A DNA stretch of 64,000 bases from Cyanomargarita calcarea GSE-NOS-MK-12-04C (GCA_019359595.1 JAHHGZ010000026.1:53197-117196); one strand, 5' to 3'; counted from the stretch's first letter, positions 7,517-17,568 are shown. Notes: generated by a model not told the origin, from the sequence alone. Translations and numbers: made by a program.

Positions 7517-9502
7517 TTAACTCAATACTAGTCCTTTCTCAACTCCTATTTTTGAATTGCCGTTAAGTATTGTTGGTATTAATAACTTATCTTCAAGACA
7601 CTCTCCTTTGCTTAACCATTCATCGCTTGCTGGTAAAGTTTGAACCTGGATGAGATGCGATCGCAATTCTTCTCCTTCCAAAACTTCTTTTTCTAGCAGG
7701 ATTTTGGCTGTATTCACCAGTAGCTCTCGATTATTGTTGAGAATCAATAACGCTAGATAGTGTGCCGCATCAATGATTTCCTTGACCTCTTGGTCAATTT
7801 GTTCGGTGATTTTCTGGCTAACTGCACGACGAGGATTGCTAAACCCATCCAAAAACGTTTGTTGAGCCTTCTCAAAAGCCACAGGCCCAAGTTTACTACT
7901 CATCCCGTAAAGCGTGACAAATCGCTCTGCTATATCTGTAGCTTTTTGGATATCATCGCTCGCACCAGTCGAAACCCTACCAAAAATTAACTCTTCTGCC
8001 GCTCGTCCACCCAGCAGCGTGACAATACGTCCGCGAATTTCATTTTCTGTCATCAAAAAGCGGTCTTCTTCGGGTAGTTGCAGTGTGTAGCCCAAAGCGG
8101 CAATTCCACGGGGGACTATTGAGATTTTTTCAACACTTCCGGCACCAGGCATTACCGCAGCAATTAATGCATGGCCGACTTCATGATAAGCAACAGTCTT
8201 CTTCTCCATCTCGTTCAAAACGCGAGATTTTTTCTCTAACCCCGTTAAAATTCGCTCAATTGCTTCGTTAAAATCAGCCATTGTCACAGTTTCATGGTTC
8301 TTTCGTGCTGCGAGCAGTGCGGCTTCATTTACAAGGTTTGCTAAATCTGCACCTGCAAACCCCGGTGTCCGAATTGCCAGCTTTGATAAATCGACATCTT
8401 CTGACAGATGCACATTTTTGGCGTGGATTTTGAGAATTGCTTCTCGACCAATTTTATCAGGACGGTCTACGACAATTTGACGGTCAAACCGACCGGGACG
8501 GCGCAATGCAGGGTCTAAAACTTCAGGCCGGTTGGTTGCAGCGAGAAGAATTACACCTGTATTGGGGTCAAAACCATCCATCTCAGAAAGTAGTTGGTTG
8601 AGGGTCTGTTCGCGCTCATCGTTACTACCTCGCATTGAACTAACCCCATCCCGCGATTTTCCTAAAGCATCTAATTCATCAATGAAAACAATACACGGTG
8701 CTTGGCGCTTTGCTTGCTCAAATAAATCGCGCACCCGTGCTGCACCAATACCGACAAATAGCTCGATAAACTCAGAACCGGAAATACTAAAGAAAGGAAC
8801 TCCAGCTTCACCAGCGATCGCTTTTGCTAATAGTGTCTTACCTGTCCCCGGTGGTCCTACCAGCAAAACTCCTTTGGGAATTTTTGCTCCTAGGCGAGTA
8901 TATTTGCTTTTGTGTTGGAGAAAATCGACAATTTCCTGTAGTTCTGCCTTTGCTTCATCAACGCCTGCAACATCATCAAACTTAACACCTGTAATGCCTT
9001 CGGAGTAAATCCGCGCTTTGCTTTTGCCAATTGTGAGTGCCGCTGGACCATCCATCTGATTGCGGTTCATCAAAGAGCTTAAAATAATAAAGAAAATTAA
9101 GGGAGGCAACACCCAACCAAACAAACTCGAAATCCATCCTGTACGATTGGGAGGTGGTGCAGAAAACTCCACTTGATGTTGGCGGAGAATCTTCGGCAGT
9201 TCTAAATCTATAACCACAGGTGTAGTTACAAATTTCTTTTGGGGTGCAGTTCCAGGTTGGTTTGTATTTGTTTCTGGTTTGAGTTCATATTCAATATTGT
9301 CGGAACTTACAACCGCACGGGCAACTTTACCAGCTTCCACTTGCGATACAAAGGTACTGTAAGCTACTCGTTTTTGGGGTGTTTCTGCCCAAAACATCAA
9401 GTTGATAAATATGAGTAATGTTAGCCAGAGCAATAAACTACTACCAATATGTCTCGGTTCGGGTGTTTTGATTGGGTTGTTGCCATCAGTGTCAACTGGC
9501 AT
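7517..9502 (-). CDS. ftsH: ATP-dependent zinc metalloprotease FtsH
   Basis: A 661-aa membrane AAA+ protease that degrades misfolded membrane and short-lived soluble proteins. An N-terminal membrane helix ([17 protein letters not shown]), a periplasmic/lumenal domain and a second helix ([15 protein letters not shown]) precede the AAA module. Walker A is GPPGTGKT, Walker B is [12 protein letters not shown], and the second region of homology [20 protein letters not shown] is present. The zinc site HEVGH and the downstream acidic ligand region ([14 protein letters not shown]) are intact. It has FtsH family length. A shared-motif promoter lies about 290 nt upstream, consistent with induction with the other stress genes. 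Most cyanobacteria carry four FtsH paralogues; which one this is cannot be told here. Confidence 0.96.
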   Translation of the reverse strand: MPVDTDGNNPIKTPEPRHIGSSLLLWLTLLIFINLMFWAETPQKRVAYSTFVSQVEAGKVARAVVSSDNIEYELKPETNTNQPGTAPQKKFVTTPVVIDLELPKILRQHQVEFSAPPPNRTGWISSLFGWVLPPLIFFIILSSLMNRNQMDGPAALTIGKSKARIYSEGITGVKFDDVAGVDEAKAELQEIVDFLQHKSKYTRLGAKIPKGVLLVGPPGTGKTLLAKAIAGEAGVPFFSISGSEFIELFVGIGAARVRDLFEQAKRQAPCIVFIDELDALGKSRDGVSSMRGSNDEREQTLNQLLSEMDGFDPNTGVILLAATNRPEVLDPALRRPGRFDRQIVVDRPDKIGREAILKIHAKNVHLSEDVDLSKLAIRTPGFAGADLANLVNEAALLAARKNHETVTMADFNEAIERILTGLEKKSRVLNEMEKKTVAYHEVGHALIAAVMPGAGSVEKISIVPRGIAALGYTLQLPEEDRFLMTENEIRGRIVTLLGGRAAEELIFGRVSTGASDDIQKATDIAERFVTLYGMSSKLGPVAFEKAQQTFLDGFSNPRRAVSQKITEQIDQEVKEIIDAAHYLALLILNNNRELLVNTAKILLEKEVLEGEELRSHLIQVQTLPASDEWLSKGECLEDKLLIPTILNGNSKIGVEKGLVLS

Positions 9503-9793
9503 AGTTAAATGCTCCTTTGGATCTTAAAAATTCAGCATTGCTAAAAGCTGCTTGCTAATTGCTGAATAAGGTATGAATTTTGTAGAAGGAATACTTTGCA
9601 GGAGCGCAAGCCACATGAATTGCTTCTTATTCAGTGCATCCTAAATGTCAGATCACCATTTTCATACTTTCAATTAGCAACGACCATTTTTCAAGTAAAT
9701 TACTTACTTGTCACACCCCACACCTGTTGCAGCCAAAGAAAACCAAACTGCTTATTTATGCGAACTAGAGCAAGTTAAGGTTTGCTCTACTTA

Positions 9794-9830
9794 AGAATAG
9801 AAAAAAAATTTGAGGAACTTGTGAAGATAA
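9794..9830 (-). promoter_or_regulatory. CCTCA direct-repeat promoter, copy 6 (ftsH)
   Basis: On the minus strand TCTTCACAAGTTCCTCA, 11 nt, TATTCT. The sequence from motif through -10 is almost the same as copy 1 (AATTTTTTTTC spacer in both). It is about 290 nt before ftsH, a longer leader than elsewhere. Confidence 0.7.
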
Positions 9831-9892
9831 GCTGAAACTGCACTCGTGGCTCCCACTCTACCCTCTACTCCGAGAGCTTGGTATAGGAGATA

Positions 9893-10783
9893 TCACGCCA
9901 TAATTTGTGGTTGCGTTTTGCCAAGCTTCCACGCCAAAATTGCGCCAAGCCCCAAAATGTTTACTACTAGTAAAAACAGACCTCCCAAGAACGGAATCAG
10001 ACCAATTAAAGTCAGGATGAGCAAACCGATAAGGAATTGTTGTATTGCTGTTTGTCTTTTGTTTATTAAAGCTTTCTGTCCAATTAAAAGAGCAACTCCT
10101 AGAGAACCCAGCAATGTGGTGATAAATGCGACTAAAGTAACCAATGGAATCAGTGGAATTCCCAGCAGGCTAACTGCAAGGAAGATGTTTAGCGCAATCA
10201 CAACGATACTACCTCCTAAGCCCCACAACCCTGTTTTACCTGGATATTGATTGATTGTTGCTGCAAGCAATGGGAGGAAATTTGGCAGCCAAAGCAAAAG
10301 CACAACACCGAGAATTGCGCTTACAAGTGCTGTCAAAATGCGAAAGAAGGCATTGAAAAAATACATAGGAGATAAGATACCGCCAACACCCCACCTTCTG
10401 CGACCATATATTCCTCTGTGACCATCTCCTGGGAGTGTACCGGATGCGCCACCAATTGTCGCTCCTTCCTCTTGAATAATTCTTCCGCCCACCGCGTAGG
10501 CATCCCCGTCAATACGGGCACCCTTTTTGAGAAACACATTTCCACCAACAGCGATCGCAGTTTCGGTGACTCTTGCTCCCGGCTGTACTGTGACTGAACC
10601 GCCGATTGCTTGAGCATTCTCCACAACCTGTTTTTCGGGGACAGTCACATCACCCCCGAGCCGAATGATATTACTATTGTTAATGTTAATGTCGGTTTGT
10701 GCCAGAACTGTTGTTGATAAAAAAATCGTGATTAGGCCTGATATCAAGACCAAAATCAATCGTTTTCTGAGATGACCCTTCAT
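9893..10783 (-). CDS. bactofilin-like/polymer-forming repeat membrane protein
   Basis: A 296-aa protein. The first 28 residues form a signal peptide (LILVLISGLITIFLSTTVLAQ). Residues about 30-125 are a short right-handed beta-helix-type repeat typical of polymer-forming cytoskeletal/DUF342-like domains: GGDVTVPEKQVVENAQAIGGSV, GARVTETAIAVGGNVFLKKGA, GARIDGDAYAVGGRI, each ending in GG. About four membrane helices follow (LVSAILGVVLLLWLPNFLPLL and later segments). It is likely envelope located, with unknown role, and has its own shared-motif promoter. Confidence 0.75.
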   Translation of the reverse strand: MKGHLRKRLILVLISGLITIFLSTTVLAQTDININNSNIIRLGGDVTVPEKQVVENAQAIGGSVTVQPGARVTETAIAVGGNVFLKKGARIDGDAYAVGGRIIQEEGATIGGASGTLPGDGHRGIYGRRRWGVGGILSPMYFFNAFFRILTALVSAILGVVLLLWLPNFLPLLAATINQYPGKTGLWGLGGSIVVIALNIFLAVSLLGIPLIPLVTLVAFITTLLGSLGVALLIGQKALINKRQTAIQQFLIGLLILTLIGLIPFLGGLFLLVVNILGLGAILAWKLGKTQPQIMA

Positions 10784-10897
10784 ACCTCATCCCTCACTTT
10801 GTTGTATAACGAAACTCTCCCTATACCACGCACGAAAAGCACCAAGTTCTCTTAACAGGCTACTATTAGCCACAAATCACTCTGTTCCTAGTCTTGA

Positions 10898-10934
10898 CTT
10901 ATAGCCGACAAATTTGAGGAACTTGTGAGGAAAT
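10898..10934 (-). promoter_or_regulatory. CCTCA direct-repeat promoter, copy 7 (bactofilin-like)
   Basis: On the minus strand TTTCCTCACAAGTTCCTCA, 11 nt, TATAAG, about 115 nt before the start of the polymer-forming membrane protein gene. Confidence 0.75.
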
Positions 10935-11113
10935 AGTCATTTTGATTTTGGATTTAATCGAGTCGCGATCGCAAATTTGATATTTTTCTTGATATTGACC
11001 TTAACATATTGTTATCTTTTCACTAATTTTTCTTTTCTTAAAGTTTTAAAATCTCATTTTTATTTCCTAAGAAATCACCTGAATGGGTGAGATAAATACA
11101 TTTATAAAAACTA

Positions 11114-11140
11114 TTGTATTATCAAATATCAGACTATAAT
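11114..11140 (+). promoter_or_regulatory. sigma70-type promoter of the beta-barrel gene
   Basis: TTGTAT, 15 nt, TATAAT, about 50 nt before the ATG. The spacing is short, so the -10 box is the firmer part. No CCTCA motif is present here. Confidence 0.4.
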
Positions 11141-11190
11141 ATTAGTAGAAACCATACATAGCTTCCACTTAACTTAAAAAAGGAGGGACT

Positions 11191-11700
11191 ATGAAACTTG
11201 CAACTTTAACAACCTCTGCACTTGTCGTTGCTTCTATTATTCTTTCAAGTGAAATTGCTGTCGCACAAACAGGCATGACAGCTAACTATATTGGTGCTGG
11301 AGTGTCTGCTGGTTTAACGCATGGGATACACAACAACGATGATACTGTTTTTGGCGGTAACGTTCAAGGACGATTTGCAGTTCCTCAAACACCTATTTCA
11401 GCTCGTGGTGCAGTTCTATTCGGTGGTGATGCAGTATCAATAGTACCAACCATAACTTATGATCTGCCTATTGCCAAAAAAACTAACCTTTATATTGGTG
11501 GTGGTTATTCATTCAATACCTCGGAAGGTCGCAACACTCAACTTGGTACCCGTGACGCGACAGTATTGACCCTTGGTGCTGAATCTGAAGTGAGTAAAAA
11601 CATAGTTGCCTATGGCGATGCGAAATGGGCGATTGATGCCTACAAGAATAGTTCTGGTGATGCCGTCAGCTTGCAAGCTGGTGTTGGCTTGCGCTTCTAA
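11191..11700 (+). CDS. small outer-membrane beta-barrel-like protein
   Basis: A 169-aa exported protein. A signal peptide (LTTSALVVASIILSSEIAVAQ) cleaves near AQT. The rest consists of alternating amphipathic strands (GNVQGRFAVPQTPISARGAVL, TNLYIGGGYSFN, GAESEVSKNIVAYGDAKW) and ends with aromatic phenylalanine (GVGLRF), a hallmark of outer-membrane barrels recognised by BamA. About eight strands fit an OmpA/opacity-type small barrel. An AGGAGG Shine-Dalgarno sequence precedes the ATG. It is monocistronic as far as can be seen. Confidence 0.7.
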   Translation: MKLATLTTSALVVASIILSSEIAVAQTGMTANYIGAGVSAGLTHGIHNNDDTVFGGNVQGRFAVPQTPISARGAVLFGGDAVSIVPTITYDLPIAKKTNLYIGGGYSFNTSEGRNTQLGTRDATVLTLGAESEVSKNIVAYGDAKWAIDAYKNSSGDAVSLQAGVGLRF

Positions 11701-11943
11701 GCTGTCATTGTTTTAGACAATTTTGGTAACTGTGTTTAGGACTTGCGCAACTGCCAAGGGTGCGAAAAGCAAAACACGCTCCTGCTTTACGGAGCCAAGG
11801 ATTGATTTCATAGTTAAAAATAGGGGCTTCTACCAAAAAAATCTCAAATTGGTATGGTTAAATGTCATGGGAATTAATTTGGTTTTTTGAGAATAAATAT
11901 TCCTTGATTAACAGCAGAGTTTTCCTCTGCCCAAAGGAGGGTT

Positions 11944-12288
11944 ATGAAAATAATTTTGAAAAATCTAGTTTTTAGTCTGGCTCTAACTAAAATATTCGCA
12001 CTTGCATTTGTTTTAATATTTGAAGCACCAGTAGCTGCTAGCCAGAATCAACAGATACTGAATGGCTTACTTCATCCTACAGAAGATAACTTTTTTAAAG
12101 AGGGAAGGGAGCAGTTTGAGAGAGAAATTCAAATGCTGCTTCATCAACCTCCTTCTTCTTTCGATCGTCTTCTGAAAATTAGTCCAAAATTGCTACAGAT
12201 ACAAGAAGAGCGATCGCCGGATGCAAGTACCACAATATCCCCTCGCACCACTGAGCGACCTGCAAAGTCCAACCAGTCCAACCCTTAA
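11944..12288 (+). CDS. secreted small hypothetical protein
   Basis: A 114-aa ORF with an AAAGGAGGG Shine-Dalgarno sequence. The first 33 residues look like a signal peptide (LALTKIFALAFVLIFEAPVAA), with cleavage near VAA-SQN. The mature part is charged and helical (FFKEGREQFEREIQMLLHQ) with a low-complexity tail (STTISPRTTERPAKSNQSNP). No domain is recognised. A hairpin terminator follows at 12400-12420. Confidence 0.6.
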   Translation: MKIILKNLVFSLALTKIFALAFVLIFEAPVAASQNQQILNGLLHPTEDNFFKEGREQFEREIQMLLHQPPSSFDRLLKISPKLLQIQEERSPDASTTISPRTTERPAKSNQSNP

Positions 12289-12399
12289 GGGAATCCCCCG
12301 AAAAATGAACTTGTTAACTCATATCTTGCCATTTACGTATAAAATCTTATTCACAGGTTTTGCAGTAACTAATTAAACATCCAACGATGATATTCAAAT

Positions 12400-12420
12400 A
12401 GTCCTCTTTCAGAGGACTTT
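12400..12420 (+). terminator. hairpin terminator
   Basis: AGTCCTCT, loop TTC, AGAGGACT, then TT. It lies 110 bases after the secreted small protein. The same stem sequence recurs in the hairpin cluster at 45669-45687. Confidence 0.5.
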
Positions 12421-12550
12421 GGCTATTATACAGGGACTTCTAGTCTAAGAGCGGATAGGAGCGCAGTCGATCAATTTATAAATACTTAGTTACTTTTGTA
12501 TTGACCATATCCTTGGTCAAGATGTGAGTTAAGAATTGTATTTTATCTAT

Positions 12551-12585
12551 TTCCTCACAAGTTCATCACATTTTTACTTTAGATT
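12551..12585 (+). promoter_or_regulatory. CCTCA direct-repeat promoter, copy 8 (PG-binding)
   Basis: TTCCTCACAAGTTCATCA, 11 nt, TAGATT, 90 nt before the second peptidoglycan-binding gene. The second half-site has one substitution. Confidence 0.7.
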
Positions 12586-12674
12586 AAAAATAGAGTTACT
12601 CGGGATAATATCTTGTTTACCCCGAAGCAACTGAGCATCGACTATTGAAAACCTTGAATAATAAGGTGTTGACT

Positions 12675-12953
12675 ATGCAAGCCGACTTCAAACCAACAAC
12701 AACCGAAGCTACTGCGGCTAAAACTATTGCTCTGCCACTTATCCGTCGTGGTGACCAAGGTCAAACAGTAAAAATTGCACAAAAAATTCTCATCGTCAAT
12801 GGCTATCTTGGCAATGAATCCTATGATGCCAACTTTGGTCAAAAAACAGAACAAGCAGTGAAAAACTACCAAAATAACCACAATTTAGCAGCTGATGGTG
12901 TTGTTGGTATGAAAACCTGGGAAGAATTGATTAAAGATATCCGTCGTTCTTAA
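12675..12953 (+). CDS. small peptidoglycan-binding (PGB1) protein, paralogue
   Basis: A 92-aa single-domain PGB1 protein. Motifs are RRGDQGQTVKIAQKILIVNGY, the F-x-x-x-T-E-x-A-V-x-x-Y-Q segment and AADGVVGMKTWEELI. The ATG at 12675 is preferred over one 30 bases upstream because AAGGTG lies just before it and the first residues MQADFKP then parallel MQAKIQA of the paralogue at 7172. It has no signal peptide. Both copies sit about 90-100 nt behind the same promoter type, so a duplicated transcription unit is likely. Confidence 0.85.
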   Translation: MQADFKPTTTEATAAKTIALPLIRRGDQGQTVKIAQKILIVNGYLGNESYDANFGQKTEQAVKNYQNNHNLAADGVVGMKTWEELIKDIRRS

Positions 12954-13171
12954 TTGAACAATGGGGCTCTATCTATTTGGCAAAGGCATTGAGGACAGTT
13001 AGATACACGTCCATATCAATCCATAGAAAAATGTGACCATAAGTGACGGTGGGGTTTTGTAGATATCTGCGAAACCCTATCTGCTTAGAGGAGCATCTCA
13101 ATGAGTGCAAAAATAGCAGTTTAGTTGCTTTGTGGTTGTTGACGCTTGTATTGATAGGGATATAACTTTAA

Positions 13172-13903
13172 CTATGAATGAAGCATATAGTTTAATTCTG
13201 CATCAAGCCATTCTTTAAATATCTTATTTAAAATCTCTTGATATCTTACGTTCGTTAATTCTGCGGGAATAAATTCTTCAACCATCAATAAATGACTAGT
13301 TTGGTCAATGGTAAATGGCCCAATCACATCTCCCGTTCTAGCGCTAAATACAATTGCTGCAATGTCTGGCTTTAAATTCCAGCGATAAACTTTACCCTCA
13401 CAACCGCAGTGATAGCGACGTCGTTCGTCAATGTCGTAGAGGTGAGCAGCTTGATAGAAACTAATTTCACCTTCTTGAATTTGATAGCAAATTTCTTGAG
13501 CTAGCTGTGCGTAAGGTACAATAATTCGATAGAGTAAAACTTGGTCAAAGTCCAACTGCTTTTCCACAAAAAATTTTGCGACTTCTTTCGCAAATAATAA
13601 TTCCGATAATTTTTTGGAGAGTAAGCGATCGCGTATTCCTGCCTCCCACTCATCTGGTGTAATTAGTTGGTCTGTCAGCCATGCGAGTGTATCGCTTGCC
13701 TTGACTAAGTTCTGTTCATATCGCAGTTTATCTGCCTCAGTTTGGACTTCCTCGGCTGTAATGCTTATACCTCGTTCTTGAGCCGCTTGTTGGATAATTC
13801 TTTGACGTAAAATCTCTTGACATACTTCTTTTAGCTGTATGCTTTTTTTGAGCGAAGTAATAATTTCATCATCTTGAATCATCGTACTTTTAAAGTTAAT
13901 CAT
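13172..13903 (-). CDS. PpiC/SurA-like peptidyl-prolyl isomerase
   Basis: A 243-aa protein without signal peptide. An N-terminal helical SurA-like region (QEILRQRIIQQAAQERGISI, then the EWEAGIRDRLLSKKLSELLF helix) is followed by a parvulin-like domain at about residues 120-220 (YRIIVPYAQLAQEICYQIQ, FSARTGDVIGPFTIDQTSHL, LMVEEFIPAELT). In cyanobacteria such proteins often accompany C39-peptidase ABC exporters, HlyD adaptors and double-glycine peptides, as here, where they are thought to assist maturation or export of the peptide. AAGGTG lies upstream of the chosen ATG. Confidence 0.75.
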   Translation of the reverse strand: MINFKSTMIQDDEIITSLKKSIQLKEVCQEILRQRIIQQAAQERGISITAEEVQTEADKLRYEQNLVKASDTLAWLTDQLITPDEWEAGIRDRLLSKKLSELLFAKEVAKFFVEKQLDFDQVLLYRIIVPYAQLAQEICYQIQEGEISFYQAAHLYDIDERRRYHCGCEGKVYRWNLKPDIAAIVFSARTGDVIGPFTIDQTSHLLMVEEFIPAELTNVRYQEILNKIFKEWLDAELNYMLHS

Positions 13904-14420
13904 TTTTGTTTCACCTTGAATTTTTTAAATAATTAACCGCAGTAGCCGCTGTAGGCGCTGAGTCGCAAGCGTCCCTTCAGGGATACGCCTTCCATCGGTA
14001 CGGCTTCTGTGTAGGATAGGACGCAGATGAATAAGACTTTGGCAAAAAGTTACAGCATTTTGCATTGAAAGCTCAAAGTCTTGTGGGATGGGCATCCTTG
14101 CCCGTCCAATTGTACTTCACCAAGATGAAATATGCTGTAAAAGTAAAATAAGCAAAGCAATCTCTACTGCTTTGCTTATCAATCGAACTACTTTTGTATG
14201 CTTTAGATTCTGAATAAACTATCCCCATTTCTGCATAAAATATTTACTTATTAATCTGAATCAAATGCAGGTAGAGAGATGATAAATGGCTAATTGCTAA
14301 TTACTGAAATCAAATATATTAGCGATTAGCCATTTTTTCTTCATGAGTTTAATCATGCATTCATTTATGAAAGCTTAAAAGCAATTTGGCTTTCACTTGA
14401 TGATATGCTACGCTTCATTG
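13904..14420. other. 517-bp intergenic stretch with fold-back repeats
   Basis: No gene. It contains imperfect inverted repeats (GTCGCAAGCGTCCCTTCAGG block near 13960; AAATGGCTAAT at 14284-14294 pairing with ATTAGCCATTT at 14325-14335, then a T-run on the plus strand). The second could terminate plus-strand transcripts, but no plus-strand gene is near. Confidence 0.4.
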
Positions 14421-14678
14421 TTAATACGAAGAAGCCGCAGCAACTGCAAGACCACTAGATGATGAATATCCATATCCAACATATGCTTCTTGCTGAGTCA
14501 GCGTGAAAGTATTTTTACCATATGCTATAGCATTACTTTCTGATTTGGCAACATTTCCTTTGATAAATGGGTTGGAACAAATATCAACAGAAAAGCTTTC
14601 ATGGCTTGGGAAACTGCCGCCTTCAACGCTATTTTCGTCAGAAGCTAATTCAAAATGTTCTAAGTCAGAGATAATCAT
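14421..14678 (-). CDS. double-glycine leader precursor peptide (bacteriocin-like)
   Basis: An 85-aa precursor. The leader MIISDLEHFELASDENSVEGG is the type found in cyanobacterial class II bacteriocin-like families: the hydrophobic residues before the GG match what C39 peptidases recognise. Cleavage after GG would release a 64-residue core rich in Ser, Gly, Ala, Tyr (YVGYGYSSSSGLAVAAASSY). AAAGGA lies upstream of the ATG. The gene is between the HetP-like and PpiC genes and on the same strand as the HlyD and C39-ABC exporter genes, which supports it as the exported substrate. Confidence 0.75.
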   Translation of the reverse strand: MIISDLEHFELASDENSVEGGSFPSHESFSVDICSNPFIKGNVAKSESNAIAYGKNTFTLTQQEAYVGYGYSSSSGLAVAAASSY

Positions 14679-14830
14679 TTTTTTTGTCCTTTAAGTTGTT
14701 TGTTGAACAACTATCTTGTAGTTGTTACTTATAATATAGCTAACACTTTAATGAATGTGCGGCCATTATGGCAGGAAAGTTTCAAGAATAAAGGAGTTTT
14801 TTGATGTTCACTAAAAATAAGAATAGCTAT

Positions 14831-14874
14831 GTTTATAAAGATGCATTTTTATTTTTCAATGCATCTTTATAAAC
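14831..14874. terminator. strong hairpin between hetP-like and peptide genes
   Basis: A perfect 17-bp stem (GTTTATAAAGATGCATT) with a 10-nt T-rich loop. On the minus strand it follows the HetP-like stop and precedes the peptide gene, so it can separate the two transcripts or attenuate read-through. The flanking run is only moderately T-rich. Confidence 0.55.
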
Positions 14875-14945
14875 AAAAATATTAAAAACATTCTTGAAAA
14901 ATAGCGTTATTTAGATAAGTGCGAATCTCTAATTATTGATTATCA

Positions 14946-15320
14946 TTAATCGTATTTAGAGATAGGTAAAGGTAGATAGCCACCATTAATATTAGCTTCT
15001 GTTTTCGCGCATGGTTCTAAATAATCTAAGTTTTTGATTTGCTTTGAAGATAGTGAGGAATTTATCGGCGATTGAGTCCTTGATTGCATTTGCTTTTTGT
15101 TAGCAAGCAATGGGTTAGAGACTAGGCTGTTTTCTTTAAGCAAACGGCTGTATGTTCGATATGGAATAAAATGGAGTGGATTATAACCCGCGAAGCGCAA
15201 AATTAATACGCAAGCCCAAGAATATCGACCAGCAGATATTGCTTCAACGACCTGATTGAACTGTTCAGTAGTCATGACTTTATCCATATTTTGATTGGAA
15301 GAAGAAAATTGATAGTTCAT
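14946..15320 (-). CDS. HetP-like protein
   Basis: A 124-aa protein. Residues about 15-70 carry the conserved HetP core: [20 protein letters not shown] followed by [20 protein letters not shown] and TYSRLLKEN. HetP and its paralogues set commitment to heterocyst differentiation in Nostoc/Anabaena. The rest is Ser/Gln-rich and poorly conserved. The start at 15320 (MNYQF) is preferred over a codon three residues upstream. In Anabaena hetP lies next to hetC; here a HetP-like gene sits 39 bases from a HlyD gene and near a HetC-like exporter, a related layout. Whether this is HetP itself or a paralogue is not settled. Confidence 0.8.
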   Translation of the reverse strand: MNYQFSSSNQNMDKVMTTEQFNQVVEAISAGRYSWACVLILRFAGYNPLHFIPYRTYSRLLKENSLVSNPLLANKKQMQSRTQSPINSSLSSKQIKNLDYLEPCAKTEANINGGYLPLPISKYD

Positions 15321-15358
15321 AATGCACACTCACTTTTATGCTTGAATTAAATTGAGTT

Positions 15359-16978
15359 TTATAAATTGACTCCGCCTACTTGCATTTGTCGAATTGGATC
15401 GAGCAATATGTCGGCAATGCGGCGGTGACGGATGATAATTTCAGCAGAGGCTGTTTGACCTGCTTTAAATTTGATTGTTTGTTGATTGGCAGTGATGTAG
15501 TTTCGATCCAAACCAATCTCTACATGGTAAACAGCACCCAATCGTTCATCAGGTTTGGTATCGGGAGAAATTGATAGAACTTTGCCTCTTACAATGCCGT
15601 AATCTTGATAGGGGAATGCGTCGAATTTCACTTGTGCAGTCTTACCTACTTTGACAAACCCTGCTTCCCGGTTTGGTAGAATCGCTTGCAAAACCAATGG
15701 GGCATTCTGAGGAGCCATTTCTGCAATTGTCTGTCCTGATTGAACGACTTCACCAGCGTTGCGAATGTTAAGGGACAAAATCATCCCATCAACGGGAGAG
15801 GTTAGTAAAAGCTGCTTTAACTCGGTTTTTGCTTTTTCTAGTTGCTTTTGTGTTTCCTGAACTTTGGCTGCCACTTGAGTTTTTTGGACTTGCAGTTGTT
15901 GAATTTTCTGCTGTGCTTGCAGACGAGTGGTGCTAGCTTCCGCTTGCTTTTGGACTAACTCGGCTTGAAGACGTTTGATTTCTGTAACAGCCTGCTGAAT
16001 TTCGCCTTGGTTTTGGGTAATTGTACGCGCTGTCTGTGCCTCAGCTTGCGAAGCTTCAAACAAGCGATCGCGTACAATCGGCGTTTCTTCCAACTGATTT
16101 TTGATAATTGCTGTCTCATGTTCGCGTAATCCTTGCTCGGCTTGAAATACCAAATCCCGCGAAATTGCACCTTCTGCCAATAATGGTTTGAGTCGTTCAA
16201 GTCTTTCCTTATAAGCTAACGACTCTTGTTGACGTTGCTTGAGCAGTTCTTTCGACTTTGCCAAGAGTGGTTTAAGTTGTTGGTGACGTTCCCTATTCGC
16301 CGCTTGTTGAGCTTGTAATTGATTCATCAGTTGTTGGTTTGCAGCTAACCTTGCTTGTGCCGAGGCGATCGCACTTTCTTGGGCTTTTTGTTCGGAAGAA
16401 GCAATCTCTACACGGGTTTCCAATTCCAGATTTGTCTTGTCAACCAAGGCATCAGTTTGAATCAATTCCGTCTGTAACGCCATGCGTTCTTGCTGCAACC
16501 GTTCCACTTGATTCTGTGCAATTTTGTTGTCAATCTCTGCAATTACCTGTCCAGCTTTGACAAGCTCACCTTCTTTAACATAAACGTGAGCAACTTTACC
16601 TGAAACAACTGGGTGGATTTTATACAATTCACCTTGGGGAGCAAGTCTTCCAGAAGCTTTACCTACCTCGTCAATATTTCCAAACGTTGCCCACACTGCG
16701 AACGTCATGCAGAAGACGATTCCACCTACAACCAGATGATTGGGAAAAGTTGCAGGTGGGTAATCCAGAACCGTTTGCAATGATGCAGACCAATTTTCAG
16801 GTGTTTTTGGAACTTGCTGAAATGCCGATGTTGTTAATTTTTTTGACTCTTGGGCTTGTGTATTGGGAATTACTGCAACCGTTGCTGCGGTACCTCCGTA
16901 AAGCGTTTCTGCATCCTTTAATAGCGGTGCGGTTGACAAATTTTCTTCTAACGGAAGCGATTCGATGATAATTGCCAT
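15359..16978 (-). CDS. HlyD-family periplasmic adaptor of the peptide exporter
   Basis: A 539-aa membrane fusion protein. A cytoplasmic N-terminus of about 85 residues is followed by one membrane helix (LVVGGIVFCMTFAVWATFG), the first lipoyl half (GRLAPQGELYKIHPVVSGKV, YVKEGELVKAGQVIAEIDN), a very long coiled coil (about residues 155-395, QQERMALQTELIQTD to KAKTELKQLLL), the second lipoyl half (SPVDGMILSLNIRNAGEVVQ) and a barrel domain. It links the inner-membrane ABC transporter to an outer-membrane factor. It lies between the HetP-like gene and the C39-ABC gene on the same strand. Confidence 0.9.
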   Translation of the reverse strand: MAIIIESLPLEENLSTAPLLKDAETLYGGTAATVAVIPNTQAQESKKLTTSAFQQVPKTPENWSASLQTVLDYPPATFPNHLVVGGIVFCMTFAVWATFGNIDEVGKASGRLAPQGELYKIHPVVSGKVAHVYVKEGELVKAGQVIAEIDNKIAQNQVERLQQERMALQTELIQTDALVDKTNLELETRVEIASSEQKAQESAIASAQARLAANQQLMNQLQAQQAANRERHQQLKPLLAKSKELLKQRQQESLAYKERLERLKPLLAEGAISRDLVFQAEQGLREHETAIIKNQLEETPIVRDRLFEASQAEAQTARTITQNQGEIQQAVTEIKRLQAELVQKQAEASTTRLQAQQKIQQLQVQKTQVAAKVQETQKQLEKAKTELKQLLLTSPVDGMILSLNIRNAGEVVQSGQTIAEMAPQNAPLVLQAILPNREAGFVKVGKTAQVKFDAFPYQDYGIVRGKVLSISPDTKPDERLGAVYHVEIGLDRNYITANQQTIKFKAGQTASAEIIIRHRRIADILLDPIRQMQVGGVNL

Positions 16979-17540
16979 ATTAGTTACCTATAATGAGAAA
17001 CTCCAGCCCTGTTAAATTTTTTTCCTTTGCCCTTCTGTCTGGCCTTGCCCAAGGGTCATACTGCAAGAATAAAGAAGCCGAATAAATACGTGGTTTTAAA
17101 CCATTTATTAACCACACCTCATCCCCTTACCCTTCATGGCAGGAAGAGCCTACGGGAGGTAAACCAAGGGCGAAAAAGAAGCCGTAAGCGTACCCCTAGA
17201 GAAAGCAAGGGCGGAGTCGAGCCAACGGGAATCTTAGTTAAGTAATGAGAATTAAATAACTTGCTCCCGTTTGGTTTTGACTTTGGCTAAAATCAACCTA
17301 TAGAGCAAATTTTTATTAGTTATTTAATTCATGTCCCTAAGTAATAGATGCACTTTATATTTGCTTTTGTGACAGTTATTATTCGCAAAGTTGCTTCCTT
17401 TAAAATAGAAGCTGTATGCCTTGTCATGCTTGAAGGCTTGGCAAGTCGTAAATTATAGTTGAGATATCAAATAGGACTTTCAAAAAAAGTGTCTACAAAA
17501 CCTATTTTTTTAGAGATAATTGATTAATTACCAAATTCTC

Positions 17541-17568
17541 GTATGGGTAATTTATGAATTACCCATAC
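17541..17568. terminator. hairpin between HlyD and ABC genes
   Basis: A perfect 12-bp stem GTATGGGTAATT with loop TATG, followed on the plus strand by a T-rich run. It lies in the 749-base gap between the ABC gene and the HlyD gene, both on the minus strand, so its role is unclear. Confidence 0.4.

Noticed and set aside
12645..12674. Upstream start of the second PG-binding protein
   Set aside because: The later ATG has a better ribosome binding site and aligns with the paralogue's N-terminus.
17541..17568. Terminator of the HlyD gene
   Set aside because: The T-run is on the plus strand and the HlyD gene is read on the minus strand; listed only as a hairpin.
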